Shown here in pieces: positions 7,741-17,058 of a DNA stretch of 64,000 nt. The notes under the pieces were generated by a model that did no database searches, was not told where the DNA came from, and saw only the letters and a list, made by a program, of their open reading frames with translations. Origin of the DNA: Bradyrhizobium sp. 186 (GTDB lineage: Bacteria > Pseudomonadota > Alphaproteobacteria > Rhizobiales > Xanthobacteraceae); the NCBI RefSeq assembly GCF_023101685.1, contig NZ_CP082164.1, positions 5,580,001-5,644,000 of the forward strand, in the 5' to 3' direction. Every line of letters starts with the position of its first letter. The stretch's first letter is position 1. The translations under genes and the position numbers were made by a program.

Positions 7741-8667
7741 TCACTTATTCAAAAAATTCAACGGCAATCCGCCGCGCGGCCAGTCCATGGCTATCAGTTC
7801 GCCCTTGCCGGACAGCGTAATGTAGGCGGTCTTGAGCTCGGGGCCGCCGAAGGCGATGTTGGTGGTGACGCGGTCGCCGGTCGGAACCTGCTCGACCAGC
7901 GTGCCGTCAGGCGCGATCACCGAGATGCAGCCGGAGACGAGGGTCGCAACGCAGACATTGCCGTTGGCTTCCACCGCAAGCGAATCGAACATCTGGTAAC
8001 CGCCGAGACCGCAGATCGGCTTTCCCCGCTCGCCGCGATAGATCACGTCGCGGGGCTTGAGCGTGCCGGGCGCCGAGAGTTCGTAGGCCCAGAGCCGCCC
8101 CGTGGGCGTCTCCGCGATGTAGACGGTGTTTTCGTCCGGCGACAGCCCGATGCCGTTCGCCGGCAGCACCCCATGCACGACTTCCACGATCTCCTTCATG
8201 CCGGGCTTGAGGTAATACATGCCGCCGACGTCCATCTCGCGCGCGCGGCGTTTTCCCAGATCGGAGAACCAGAGGCCGCCCTGCTTGTCGAAGACGAGAT
8301 CATTCGGCCCGCGCAGATCGTGCTCGCCGCACTTCGTTACGACGGTTTCGATCTTGCCGGATTGCAGATCGACGCGCTGGATCGAGCCGCCGAGGTAATC
8401 GTCCGGCTGCGGTCCCGGCATGATCATGTTGCGGGTCGGAATCCAGGAAAAACCGCCATTATTGCAGATGTAGATCTTGCCGTCGGGACCGAGGGCTGCG
8501 CCGTTCGGGCCACCCGGAACCTTGGCCACGATCTCCTTGCGGCCATCGGGATAAACGCGGGTCAGGCGCTGGCCACGGATCTCCACCAGCACCACCGAGC
8601 CGTCCGGCATCACGACCGGCCCTTCGGGAAATTCAAGGTCGGTGGCGAGAACACGGACGTTGGACAT
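7741..8667 (-). CDS. SMP-30/gluconolactonase/LRE family protein
   Basis: 308 residues, about the normal length of this six-bladed beta-propeller family. Diagnostic pieces: LEFPEGPVVMPDGSVVLVEI at the start (metal-binding Glu), GPNGAALGPDGKIYICNN, GPNDLVFDKQGGLWFSDLG (metal-binding Asn/Asp) and NGIGLSPDENTVYIAET. No signal peptide, so cytoplasmic. Members hydrolyse sugar lactones or related esters using one divalent metal; the substrate is not known here. Start at 8667 gives the standard family N-terminus. Confidence 0.85.
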   Translation of the reverse strand: MSNVRVLATDLEFPEGPVVMPDGSVVLVEIRGQRLTRVYPDGRKEIVAKVPGGPNGAALGPDGKIYICNNGGFSWIPTRNMIMPGPQPDDYLGGSIQRVDLQSGKIETVVTKCGEHDLRGPNDLVFDKQGGLWFSDLGKRRAREMDVGGMYYLKPGMKEIVEVVHGVLPANGIGLSPDENTVYIAETPTGRLWAYELSAPGTLKPRDVIYRGERGKPICGLGGYQMFDSLAVEANGNVCVATLVSGCISVIAPDGTLVEQVPTGDRVTTNIAFGGPELKTAYITLSGKGELIAMDWPRGGLPLNFLNK

Positions 8668-8811
8668 TTTTGGACCTCCCGGCTGCTTGTTATGCCTTAC
8701 CTGGGATGTCCGGCACGGGGCCCCGCAGGCAAGATTTGCCAGCGGTTATGGCAAAGTCGCCTAGGCTTGCCAAGCAAGCGGGAGGGTATGCCAGCGTTGC
8801 GCTACTCCCGC

Positions 8812-8895
8812 ACCGGCAAAGGCGCACTTGCGCCGTGCCCACCATTGATCCGCATTCGTCGCGAGACGTGGTGGGCATGCTTCGCTTTGCCCACG
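8812..8895. repeat. Intergenic inverted repeat of the TGGGCAAAGCG type
   Basis: GGCAAAGGCGCACTTGCGCC then GTGCCCACC (about 8815-8843) is mirrored by GGTGGGCATGCTTCGC and TTTGCCCAC (about 8870-8893). This is the GTGGGCA/TGCCCAC palindrome I know as common between genes in Bradyrhizobium. It sits immediately after the stop of the 8896-9246 gene. Confidence 0.6.
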
Positions 8896-9246
8896 CTACC
8901 TGTCCTTCGCAGGCTGTGCGTCCTGCTTCTTCTTCAAATCCTCCGCCAACTTCGCCTGCGCGGCCTGGAGATCGCCGAGCGTCTTCTGCAAGCCGGCGAC
9001 GCTCGTCTTTAACGCGTCGATCTGGCGATTGGCCGCATCCAGCTTCTGCTGGTGATCGAGCGTGAGCTTCGTGATCGTCTTCTGAAGGAGATCCACATTG
9101 CTCTGGAGACAGCTCGTGCGCCGCTCCATGGTCTTCTCGACCGTGCAGATCTCGATGCCCGGCACGTCCTGAGCGCGGAGTGGCAGAGGCGCCAACGTGG
9201 CGAGCAGCAATATCGCGAAACACAGGCTGGCGCTCCGGGGCGGCAT
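8896..9246 (-). CDS. Small secreted coiled-coil protein
   Basis: 116 residues. A clear signal peptide (SASLCFAILLLATLAPLPLR, cleavage after AQ) is followed by a short segment with two cysteines (EICTVEKTMERRTSCLQSNV), probably disulphide-linked, and then an uninterrupted coiled coil from about residue 50 to the end with leucine heptads (DALKTSVAGLQKTLGDLQAA). Periplasmic, likely oligomeric. No enzyme motif and no named family. Confidence 0.7.
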   Translation of the reverse strand: MPPRSASLCFAILLLATLAPLPLRAQDVPGIEICTVEKTMERRTSCLQSNVDLLQKTITKLTLDHQQKLDAANRQIDALKTSVAGLQKTLGDLQAAQAKLAEDLKKKQDAQPAKDR

Positions 9247-9434
9247 GGTTCCTCATTCCAATATCGATCACGGCAAATTGCGCGGCACGCGCATCGCTTG
9301 CCGCGTCAGGCTACCATACTGGCACCGCATTCTCGCGTTGAGCTTGCCGTGTTCCCCCGGGACGGGGAGCAATGATCCGGACGCGGAAGAAGTGGGCGCT
9401 CTTTCCGCGGCTTTGTTTAGGGGAGATTTTTGGA

Positions 9435-9659
9435 ATGGCAACGCGCGACAGACGTCTGGCGGAATTCGATGGCGCCGGAGAACCACCACCCGGCCTGCCG
9501 GTCGAAGTGCTTTGCGAGGACCATAGCGGAACGTATCAACTGCCGTTCGCCTGTCGCTATGTTGCGGGCCGATGGCAGAACGACGCGGCTGGCGTCGCGG
9601 TGGAAGCGACCGTGATCGGCTGGCGCCTGCCGCGCATGAAGCATAGCGGGGCGGCCTGA
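9435..9659 (+). CDS. Small hypothetical protein
   Basis: 74 residues starting MATRDRRLAEFDGAGEPPPG. The start is set by GGGAGA nine bases upstream; an earlier ATG at 9372 lacks this. It contains VEVLCEDHSGTYQLPFACRY and ends with a predicted beta-rich segment (EATVIGWRLPRM). It looks like a compact beta-structured soluble protein of a type common and uncharacterised in Bradyrhizobium. It stands alone, opposite to its neighbours. Confidence 0.6.
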   Translation: MATRDRRLAEFDGAGEPPPGLPVEVLCEDHSGTYQLPFACRYVAGRWQNDAAGVAVEATVIGWRLPRMKHSGAA

Positions 9660-9884
9660 TAGGCCGCGTCTGTCTTAAAATGCAACGGCGCCGCGCGCCG
9701 CCTTAACCTTCGGAACGCGGCCCGAACGAATCACGTCCGAATCAGCCGTGAAGCTCTGTCCACGCCTGTTCACGGCTAGATGTCGAGGCCGACCCGCACG
9801 ATCGTACCATATCTGCGAAACGCGCGAGCTGGCTCCGGCCCGCGGCCGAGAACAAACGTTAATTCCTGAAACGGCGCGGCGCCT

Positions 9885-10319
9885 TCACTTCCAGGGCGTC
9901 ACCGGCGGCACGTTCTCGATCGCCGGCGGCATGTCGACCGTCTTGAAGTCGGCCGGGCTGACGATCTCCATGTATTCCATGTCGGACGAGTAATCGTAGA
10001 GATAGTGCGTGATGCCCGGGCGCTGATGCACGACGTCGCCGGCCTCGACCAGGGTCGGCTTGTCCTCGTACATGAAGCGCGCCCAGCCCTTCAGCATCAC
10101 CACGATCTGGAATTCGCAATCGTGGCGATGCCAGCCGGTGCCGTCCACCGGCGGGCAATCCGGGTTGGCCTTGACGAGATGGCAGATCACCTGCCCGCCG
10201 GTTGCGTCGGCAATGCCGAGATCACGATAGAGGAAGAAGTCGCGCAGGCCCCCGCCGCCGTAATCAGTGTCGGCGGGTTTGACGTGGGAGAATTTCTTGA
10301 CGTCCGAATGCTGGTTCAT
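9885..10319 (-). CDS. Cupin-domain protein
   Basis: 144 residues, single cupin. Motif 1 is GTGWHRHDCEFQIVVMLKG (two His and one Glu as metal ligands), motif 2 is AGDVVHQRPGITHYLYDYS (His). The start MNQHSDVKKFSHV at 10319 is preferred over an ATG four codons upstream. Members include small dioxygenases, isomerases and sugar- or acid-binding proteins; neither substrate nor partner is evident, and both neighbours are separated by more than 200 bp. Confidence 0.75.
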   Translation of the reverse strand: MNQHSDVKKFSHVKPADTDYGGGGLRDFFLYRDLGIADATGGQVICHLVKANPDCPPVDGTGWHRHDCEFQIVVMLKGWARFMYEDKPTLVEAGDVVHQRPGITHYLYDYSSDMEYMEIVSPADFKTVDMPPAIENVPPVTPWK

Positions 10320-10631
10320 GACGGCCTCCACTGATGTGCATCTGCGTGCGCTCCGCGTCGGCGTCTAAATTGTCGGCAGCGTCCGTCCGTCGCGTTCGCA
10401 GCCTGTTGTGCTATGCGAAAATCCTGCCAGCGCCGCTGCAATGCAGCGAAGGGTTGCGTGGCTCATCGTGAAGTGGCTGGCCTGCCGCAGGAATTCCTAA
10501 GGTCGCACCACTTCAGTGCGAGCGGATCGTCCGCGATGCAGCCTCGCGTCCTGACGGGAAGTTAAGCAAATGCTGCTCAACGGCGGCCCTCACCCCTCGC
10601 CGCCGAAACAGGCAGGGCTTCGCGCGCCTGC
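10320..10631. other. Intergenic region, nothing identified
   Basis: About 310 bp between the cupin gene start and the GST gene stop. It must contain the cupin promoter. A weak dyad (GCACCACTTCAGTGC near 10506) is the only structure noted. Confidence 0.3.
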
Positions 10632-11288
10632 CTAATATTCGACCTCGAGCTCCTCGATCTCGGCCGGCTCCTCCTTCGCCGCCGCGACCCATTCCGTCAT
10701 CTCGGGCATGGCCATGATGGTATCAGCATAGGCCTGGAGCCGCGGCTCGAGCTTGACGTTATAGGTCACGAAGCGCGTCACCACGGGCGCGTACATCGCA
10801 TCCGCCATGGTGCGCTTCTCACCGAACAGGAACGGACCGCCCGACTTCTCCAGGCAGTCGCGCCAGATCGCCCAAACCCGGTCGATGTCGGCCTGCGCGC
10901 GCGACCAGATCTTGAAGCCGGGGAAATGCCCTTTCAGATTGACCGGCAAGGAGGCGCGCAGCGTGGTGAAGCCGGAATGGATTTCGCCGCAGATCGAGCG
11001 GCAATGCGCGCGCTGGACGCGATCGGCCGGCAATAGCCCAGCCTCCGGCATCGCCTCGTTGAGATATTCGGCGATGGCCAGCGTGTCCCAGACCGTGGCG
11101 CCGTCGTGCCGCAGGCACGGCACCAGGATCGAGGACGACAGCAGGAGAATCTCGGCCCGTGCGGATGCGTCGTCCGGCGCGGTCACGATCTCCTCGAAAT
11201 CGAGCCCGGAAAACTTCGTCAGCAGCCAGCCGCGCAGTGACCAGGACGAATAGTTCTTGCTGCTGATGGTCAGTGTCGCTTTCGCCAT
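10632..11288 (-). CDS. Glutathione S-transferase family protein
   Basis: 218 residues. The thioredoxin-like N-terminal domain begins LTISSKNYSSWSLRGWLLTK, with the Ser-Ser-Trp-Ser region at the usual glutathione site, followed by the cis-Pro element (SSSILVPCLRHDGATVWDTL) and SLAIAEYLNE-type helix. The all-helical C-terminal domain spans about 95-218 (GPFLFGEKRTMADAMYAPVV is the N-capping box). Cytosolic; conjugates or reduces electrophiles, substrate unknown. It is divergent from phaZ across about 180 bp. Confidence 0.85.
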   Translation of the reverse strand: MAKATLTISSKNYSSWSLRGWLLTKFSGLDFEEIVTAPDDASARAEILLLSSSILVPCLRHDGATVWDTLAIAEYLNEAMPEAGLLPADRVQRAHCRSICGEIHSGFTTLRASLPVNLKGHFPGFKIWSRAQADIDRVWAIWRDCLEKSGGPFLFGEKRTMADAMYAPVVTRFVTYNVKLEPRLQAYADTIMAMPEMTEWVAAAKEEPAEIEELEVEY

Positions 11289-11468
11289 ATGGCCCCTTCT
11301 CTCACGTCTGATACCGGCACCCCTCCCGGCCCGCGGGCGTGCCCATTACCTGTGCTTCCCGTGTGTTCACCCCGCTTGAGGAGCAAGCGATGTGCCAGTT
11401 TTCCGGGCGATTTGACTCAGCTTTGGCTTCGATATTGCATAGCAGCACGGGAAGGTGGGCGTTTCAGT

Positions 11469-12692
11469 ATGATGTCGATGTTTTATCAGACCTTTCAGAA
11501 CCAGATGGACCTGACGGCGCCGTGGCGGGCGGGAGCTTCGTCTGCGCTCAAATTCCTCAATCTGGTGCCCCAGGGCATGTCGGACCAGGTCGTCGGCCGG
11601 CTCTCGGCGGCGCTGGAGCTGATCTCGCGCTCCACCCTCACCTACCACCGCCCGGCCTACGGCATCGACAGCGTCATGGTGGGCAACCGCGAGGTCGCCG
11701 TCACCGAGGAGATCGCCTACGCCACGCCGTTCGGCTCACTCCTGCACTTCAAGAAAAAGGACGTGGGCGAGCAGCCGCGCATGCTGCTGGTGGCGCCGAT
11801 GTCCGGCCATTTCGCCACGCTGCTGCGCGGCACCGTGAAGACGCTGCTCCAGGACCACGACGTCTACATCACCGACTGGCACAATCCGCGCGACATTCCC
11901 CGCAGCGAGGGCCGCTTCGGGCTCGACGACTACACCGAGCATCTCATCGACTTCCTCGGACAGTTGGGACCGCGCCCGCACATGGTCGCGATCTGCCAGC
12001 CGTCGGTGTCGGCGCTCGCGGCCGCCGCGATCATGTGCGAGGACAACCATCCCTCGCGACCCGCGACGCTGACGCTGATGGCAGGTCCGATCGACACGCG
12101 CATCCAGCCGACCAGGGTCAACGAGTTCGCCAAGAGCAAGCCGATCGACTGGTTCGAGAGCAATCTGATCAACTACGTGCCGATGCAGTGCCGCGGCGCG
12201 CTCCGGAAAGTGTATCCCGGCTTCGTGCAGCTCACCGCCTTCGTCTCGATGAATCTCGAGCGCCATATCAAGCAGCACATGGATCTCGCCAACCACATCG
12301 CCAAGGGCGAAAAGGACAAGGCCGCCAGCATCAAGACCTTCTACGACGAATACTTTGCGGTGATGGATTTGCCCGCGGAGTTCTATATCGAGACCGTGCG
12401 CGACGTGTTCCAGGAGCATCTGCTGCCGCAGGGCAAGCTGATGCACCGCGGGCGTCCCGTGAACACCAAGGCCGTCAGCCGCATGGGCCTGATGACGGTC
12501 GAGGGCGAAAAGGACGACATCTGCTCGATCGGCCAGACGCTCGCGGCGCAAGACCTCTGCACCAGCGTGCGCGCCTATCGCCGTGTGCACCACATGCAGG
12601 CCGGCGTCGGCCATTACGGCGTGTTCTCAGGCAAACGCTGGAACAACGAGATCTATCCGCTGTTGCGGGATTTCGTGCACGTCAATTCGTAA
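11469..12692 (+). CDS. phaZ: Intracellular poly(3-hydroxybutyrate) depolymerase
   Basis: 407 residues, the normal length of the PhaZ1-type enzyme that attacks native storage granules in the cytoplasm and releases 3-hydroxybutyrate units. The protein shows the family core throughout; the catalytic cysteine lies in MVAICQPSVSALA (C176 by my count) instead of a lipase-box serine, with the later Asp (in EGEKDDICSIGQT) and His (in VGHYGVFSG) completing the triad. ATG at 11469 follows GGAAGG. An in-frame extension to 11289 lacks family similarity. The last 40 bases recur at 17481-17520, so the 3' end has been a recombination site or was duplicated. Confidence 0.92.
   Translation: MMSMFYQTFQNQMDLTAPWRAGASSALKFLNLVPQGMSDQVVGRLSAALELISRSTLTYHRPAYGIDSVMVGNREVAVTEEIAYATPFGSLLHFKKKDVGEQPRMLLVAPMSGHFATLLRGTVKTLLQDHDVYITDWHNPRDIPRSEGRFGLDDYTEHLIDFLGQLGPRPHMVAICQPSVSALAAAAIMCEDNHPSRPATLTLMAGPIDTRIQPTRVNEFAKSKPIDWFESNLINYVPMQCRGALRKVYPGFVQLTAFVSMNLERHIKQHMDLANHIAKGEKDKAASIKTFYDEYFAVMDLPAEFYIETVRDVFQEHLLPQGKLMHRGRPVNTKAVSRMGLMTVEGEKDDICSIGQTLAAQDLCTSVRAYRRVHHMQAGVGHYGVFSGKRWNNEIYPLLRDFVHVNS
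12651..12690 (+). repeat. phaZ-end direct repeat, copy 1
   Basis: Last coding bases of phaZ. It matches 17481-17520 at 34 of 40 positions, the final 19 identically (TTCGTGCACGTCAATTCGT, 12672-12690). The reading frame is shared: FVHVNS and stop. Confidence 0.85.
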
Positions 12693-12774
12693 CCGTCATT
12701 CCCTGGCCCGTACGTCACGTTCGCAGGTGCTGGCGGCATGATCGAGACGCCTCTCTTGCCCCCAAACGGCCGGC

Positions 12775-12880
12775 TAAAGCGCGATGAGATGAGGATAGAT
12801 CATCATCGCGCTTTAGGTTGTTGTTTGAGCATATGATCTTTTCGGAAAACCGATTCGCGCTTTTCCGGATCATGCTTTAG
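12775..12880. repeat. Dispersed double-hairpin repeat, possible phaZ terminator
   Basis: TAAAGCGCGATGA (12775-12787) is the exact inverse of TCATCGCGCTTTA (12803-12815). A second hairpin follows, with ATGATCTTTTCGGAAAA paired to TTTTCCGGATCAT (to about 12874). I recall this two-hairpin unit as one of the commonest intergenic repeats of Bradyrhizobium. It separates the convergent phaZ and cyclase genes and could stop transcription from either side. Confidence 0.75.
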
Positions 12881-12895
12881 AGAAGCGGCACGTGG

Positions 12896-15800
12896 CTAAC
12901 GCTCTTTCTTGAGCAGCTCTTTCGCTTCTTCAAATTCGGGAAGATTTCGCTCCGCATCGAATTCAGCGAGGACGGGAGCGAGCAGCTCGGATACCGCGCC
13001 CGCTCGGCCATTTTTCTTGTGCAGGCGTGCAAGTCCAAGGGCGCTGCGCAGCTCGAAAGACTTCGCCTGTTGGTGTCGTGCGATTTCCAGCGCTCGGTTG
13101 AAGGCATTTTCGGCCCTGGAATCGTCTGGAGGGTCATGACGCAACAAAAGCTCCCCCTGGACGCGATGCAGCTCGGCATCAAGCCAATGCTGGCCGGATT
13201 GCCCCGCCCACGCGATCAAGTCGCTCAAGATTTCCAGCCCGGTTTCGAGTTGGCCCGCCTCTGCATCCGCCATGGCGACATGCATCCCCCAAAACGGTTC
13301 ACAGAGATAGCAGTCATTCTCATGCAGCAAGGTCCAGCCGCGACGCATTTCCATCGGTCCGGCCATTCGGTCGCCGGCACGCCACTTGGCCAGGCCATTC
13401 AGGTAGGTCCCGGCGGCCACATACAGCGGCATCGTATGGTCGCGAGCGAGACCGAGCGCCAGGATGGTCTCTGTTTGCTGCAACATGCCCCCGCATAGTC
13501 CGTCGAACACAGCTCGATGAACAAGCGCATTGGCCTGGGAAAGCGCCCGTTTTTCTCCTGAAGCGCTCACCGCTTCGGCGGCAAGCCCGCGCGCGCGAGC
13601 GATCCTGCCAAGCGGCCAGAGCACCAGGGCAAGAAACCTCATGATCACGAACGGGAGATCCAGCGCCGAAGCCCTGAACGTCGCGGGATCCGGCTCGGCG
13701 CCATAGATCGCTAGTGCCTGCTCAAGATGCGTTCTCGCGTTCAAGTAGTCGCCCCCGAACCAGCAGGTGACGCCGCCCGTCCAATGCGCAACGACGGCCG
13801 CCACCGGCGAGTCCGGTCGTCGGTTAGCGGCGCTCATGATGGCATCCGCCAGCTCCCGCATCGGAGCGAGTTCGCCGTGTGTCAGGCAGGCGTTGAAGAG
13901 GCCCGAATGGACCGGCGCAAGTTCAACTGGATCATTGATGTCGGCTGCGAACTGACGAGCGCGCGTCCATGCGGCTACCGTTTCGGGAGCGCTGTGCCCG
14001 AGGCTGCCCCGTAGTGCGCGGCCATATGCGATTTGAAGATGGAGCCTACTCATCATCCCGCGGGGCTCATCAGGCAACTCATCGGCGGTGGCAATCGCCT
14101 TGCCGAGATGTGCGATCGCCTCGGAATAGGCCGAGCGCTTCAGCGCCTGCTGTCCCGCCTTGCGCCACCACTCGTGGGCGACCTCGCTCAGCCCCGCCTC
14201 GGTGAAGTGGTGTGCCAGAACTTCCGGCTCAGTCTCGGCGATGACTGGAAACTTTTCGCGCAGGACATCGCCGATGCGCGTGTGAAGCACATGCCGTTTG
14301 CTCTTGAGCAGGCTCTCGTAGGCCGCTTCCTGAACGAGAGCGTGCTTGAAACTATAGTTTGCTTCGGGCGGAGCCCCGCGACGCACCAGCAGTTCGGCCT
14401 CTTCGAGTTGCCCTAGCGCAGCGCTCAGCGTCAGATCATCGCGTCCCGCCACATATCTCAGCAGCGTGTATGAGAAGTCGCGGCCGATGGCGGCGCCTAT
14501 CTGCGCCACCTCCTTGACTGGAGCCAGCCGGTCGAGCCGCGCCATCAGCGAATCTTGCAGCGTCGCGGGAATAGCGAGCGGCGGGAGCGGACTATCGAGG
14601 CGATAGCGCCCGGCATCCTCGACGAGCAGTCCGGACTCCAGCACCATCTTGGTCAATTCCTCGACGAATAACGGGATGCCATCCGTCTTGTCGATGATCT
14701 GCTTCATCATCTCGCGGGGCAGCTGGCGACCAACGGTCACCTGCTCGACCAGCGCGCGCGTGTCCCGCCGATCGAGCCGGTCGAGCCGCAACAGACTGAC
14801 GTTGGCAAGGCCCGACCAGGGGGGCTCGAACTCTGGACGGGACGTCATGAGCACGAGTATCGGCAGTCCCCTGATCCGGTCGACGCCGAGATCGAACAGT
14901 TCACGTGTCGTGGCATCGGCCCAATGCATATCCTCGCAGACAATCAGCAGGGGTTGCTCTCGCGCCAACCCCTCAAGCTGATCGAGAAGGGTGGCAAATG
15001 TCTGTCGCCGCTGCTGCGCCGGGCTCAAACCAAGCGGCGGACAACGGTCGCCGGTTGGAATCGAAAGGAGAGCCGCAATGAGCGGTGTCGCTCGGGCGAC
15101 CTGCTGTGTTCCAAGCGCCAGCATTGCCTCAAGCTTGTCGAGCTTTTGCCCGGGCGTGTCGTGCGAGCGGATGCCGGCGGCGCGCTCGAGCTGCGCGACA
15201 AAGGGATGAAGCGCACTGTTGGTGTGGTAGGGCGAACACTGATATCGCACCCGGCGGTGCGTCCCCAACGCGGGGCTTTCGGACAGCGTTGCGACCATGC
15301 ACGACTTGCCGATGCCCGCTTCGCCAGAAATCAACACCATCTGGCCCTGCCCCTGCCATGCCAGCCGCTGGCGCGAGAGCGTGAATTCGATCTCCTCCTT
15401 GCGGCCGACAAAGCCGATCGAGCGCGCTGCGCGGACCGCCTCGAAGCGACTCTCCGATGCGGTCGCCCCCTCGACCGCCCAGACCGCAATGGGTTCGGAT
15501 ATCCCCTTGACCGCGCGGCGGCCGAGATTGCGAAAAGTGAAGAGATCGCCAAGCAGCCGGCGCGTCGACGAGGCAACGACGACCGCCCCCGGTTCCGCCA
15601 GGCTCTGGAGCCGGGCAGCGAGGTTTGGCGTATCGCCGACCGTTGCGTGCTCCTCTGACGCATCTCCGCTGATGAGGTCGCCGACCACCACAAGCCCGGT
15701 CGCGATTGCGATCCGCAGTTCAACCCGTTCGTCGGCGCCTGTTCTGAGCTGCCTAATCGCAGAGATGATGTCGAGGCCCGCTCGCACCGCGCGCTCCGCA

Positions 15801-16234
15801 TCATCCTCGTGGGCACGGGGATAGCCGAAATAGACGAGTATTCCGTCGCCGACGAACCTGACTATCCTGCCGTCATAAGCAGCGATGACGTTCGCGCAGG
15901 CGGCACGATAGGCCCGGATCACTTCCCACATATCCTCGGGATCGAGACGCGCCGAGAGCGCCGTCGAGCCGACCAGATCGCAAAACATAACGGTAAGGTG
16001 ACGCCGCTCGGCGTCGTGAGGAGGAGCCGGCGATGCGATCAACGCGGCTGGATCGAGGTCGGCAATAGCACGCAGCATTTTACGGCGATGGCCGAGCAGG
16101 ACTCCGAGCTTATCGAAGTCCTCGCCCATCAGTTCGGGAAGGACGCCCATGTCGATCCCATTTTGGGCAAAACGCTCTGCGTATTGCCCAAGCCCCAGCT
16201 TCTCGAGCCACTCCGCAATCTGCATTGGCTCCAC
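12896..16234 (-). CDS. SAM-domain adenylate/guanylate cyclase with AAA ATPase and TPR region
   Basis: 1112 residues, cytoplasmic. Domains in order: SAM domain (about 5-62, MQIAEWLEKLGLGQYAERFA); class III nucleotide cyclase (about 75-250) with both metal aspartates (VMFCDLVGSTALSARLD, RFVGDGILVYFGYP); AAA/STAND-type ATPase (Walker A GEAGIGKS near 300, Walker B-like LLIVCEDMHWADA near 430); helical and TPR repeats from about 650 (SFKHALVQEAAYESLL onward) to the C-terminus. This layout is a known rhizobial family; the ATPase-TPR part is thought to sense ligands or partners and control the cyclase. Ends 200 bp from phaZ, convergent, within a block bounded by the phaZ-end repeat. Confidence 0.88.
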   Translation of the reverse strand: MEPMQIAEWLEKLGLGQYAERFAQNGIDMGVLPELMGEDFDKLGVLLGHRRKMLRAIADLDPAALIASPAPPHDAERRHLTVMFCDLVGSTALSARLDPEDMWEVIRAYRAACANVIAAYDGRIVRFVGDGILVYFGYPRAHEDDAERAVRAGLDIISAIRQLRTGADERVELRIAIATGLVVVGDLISGDASEEHATVGDTPNLAARLQSLAEPGAVVVASSTRRLLGDLFTFRNLGRRAVKGISEPIAVWAVEGATASESRFEAVRAARSIGFVGRKEEIEFTLSRQRLAWQGQGQMVLISGEAGIGKSCMVATLSESPALGTHRRVRYQCSPYHTNSALHPFVAQLERAAGIRSHDTPGQKLDKLEAMLALGTQQVARATPLIAALLSIPTGDRCPPLGLSPAQQRRQTFATLLDQLEGLAREQPLLIVCEDMHWADATTRELFDLGVDRIRGLPILVLMTSRPEFEPPWSGLANVSLLRLDRLDRRDTRALVEQVTVGRQLPREMMKQIIDKTDGIPLFVEELTKMVLESGLLVEDAGRYRLDSPLPPLAIPATLQDSLMARLDRLAPVKEVAQIGAAIGRDFSYTLLRYVAGRDDLTLSAALGQLEEAELLVRRGAPPEANYSFKHALVQEAAYESLLKSKRHVLHTRIGDVLREKFPVIAETEPEVLAHHFTEAGLSEVAHEWWRKAGQQALKRSAYSEAIAHLGKAIATADELPDEPRGMMSRLHLQIAYGRALRGSLGHSAPETVAAWTRARQFAADINDPVELAPVHSGLFNACLTHGELAPMRELADAIMSAANRRPDSPVAAVVAHWTGGVTCWFGGDYLNARTHLEQALAIYGAEPDPATFRASALDLPFVIMRFLALVLWPLGRIARARGLAAEAVSASGEKRALSQANALVHRAVFDGLCGGMLQQTETILALGLARDHTMPLYVAAGTYLNGLAKWRAGDRMAGPMEMRRGWTLLHENDCYLCEPFWGMHVAMADAEAGQLETGLEILSDLIAWAGQSGQHWLDAELHRVQGELLLRHDPPDDSRAENAFNRALEIARHQQAKSFELRSALGLARLHKKNGRAGAVSELLAPVLAEFDAERNLPEFEEAKELLKKER

Positions 16235-16542
16235 CGATCGTGTGGTTGGCGGTTAGCAGAATTTTGGACCACGGCGCGCGGGGACAATATCCCAACACCA
16301 CCATGATGGCACGCCTTGTTTGTTGCGCGATAACTTAGGTTGCTCAGTACCGGCACCGCTTCCAAGCAGGGACATTGCTCGATGCGAACAGCTGCGCTAC
16401 TAAAAATCGTCAGCACGCAGCGTTGGACGACAGAGGTTGCGATGAGTCGTCAGCTACTCACTTTCAGACCTGAAGCCGAAACCAACACTGCGGCTTGTGC
16501 CCACGACGCCAAGCAGACGTTTTTCTGTGAGCACAGCTTTCT
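16235..16542. other. Intergenic region, nothing identified
   Basis: About 310 bp upstream of the large cyclase and downstream of the small membrane protein gene. It must contain the cyclase promoter; no hairpin or known motif was recognised. Confidence 0.3.
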
Positions 16543-17058
16543 TCATTCCTTGTCCATGGGCGCTTCGTAGTTGCGAGCCATCGTGCCCGCCGCAACTTGA
16601 AGCGAAGAACCAACCACCCAACAGCCGGCAACAAAGCCTATCAGGCCATTGGGCAAGGTTTGATCAAGGACAAGGATGCTGACGGACAGAGTTGCTGCAA
16701 TCGCGGCGCCGAACGTTCCGGCCGCACTCATGATCTCAGCCGCCTCGAAACCGTTCCATTCTTCCGAGATGCTCGAAATCGACCTCTGAGCGGCAGTGCG
16801 GGACAAATCAATTCCGACATAATAGCTAAGAGCTCCGTACAGCATCGTCAGCAGCACGATCCAGCCGCTTTCAAACAGTCCGCCTCTCTGACGCAACAGG
16901 GTCGCACCCACATAGAGGCCGCAAGACGCCCCAACGGCTGCGAGTCCAATTCTTTCAAGAAGATGGGCCGATTTGATCAGACTGGAACGAGCGATCCGAA
17001 GATTGCCGGTTTGCTTCGTTACGGACAATGCGCTGGAAACTGCATTGCTTATCTTCAT
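16543..17058 (-). CDS. Hypothetical membrane protein, four predicted helices
   Basis: 171 residues starting MKISNAVSSALSVTKQTGNL. The start is set by AAGGAG seven bases upstream of the ATG at 17058; longer in-frame versions lack a ribosome site. Hydrophobic segments lie at about 37-55 (IGLAAVGASCGLYVGATLL), 64-80 (GWIVLLTMLYGALSYYVG), 112-132 (GTFGAAIAATLSVSILVL) and 137-160 (LIGFVAGCWVVGSSLQVAAG). The short region between helices 2 and 3 is predicted cytoplasmic or periplasmic and acidic. No family recognised. It lies with the cyclase inside the block bounded by phaZ-end repeats. Confidence 0.6.
   Translation of the reverse strand: MKISNAVSSALSVTKQTGNLRIARSSLIKSAHLLERIGLAAVGASCGLYVGATLLRQRGGLFESGWIVLLTMLYGALSYYVGIDLSRTAAQRSISSISEEWNGFEAAEIMSAAGTFGAAIAATLSVSILVLDQTLPNGLIGFVAGCWVVGSSLQVAAGTMARNYEAPMDKE

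Noticed and set aside
16340..16570. Short plus-strand frame between the cyclase and the membrane protein
   Set aside because: No ribosome site or recognisable motif and low-complexity composition; treated as intergenic.
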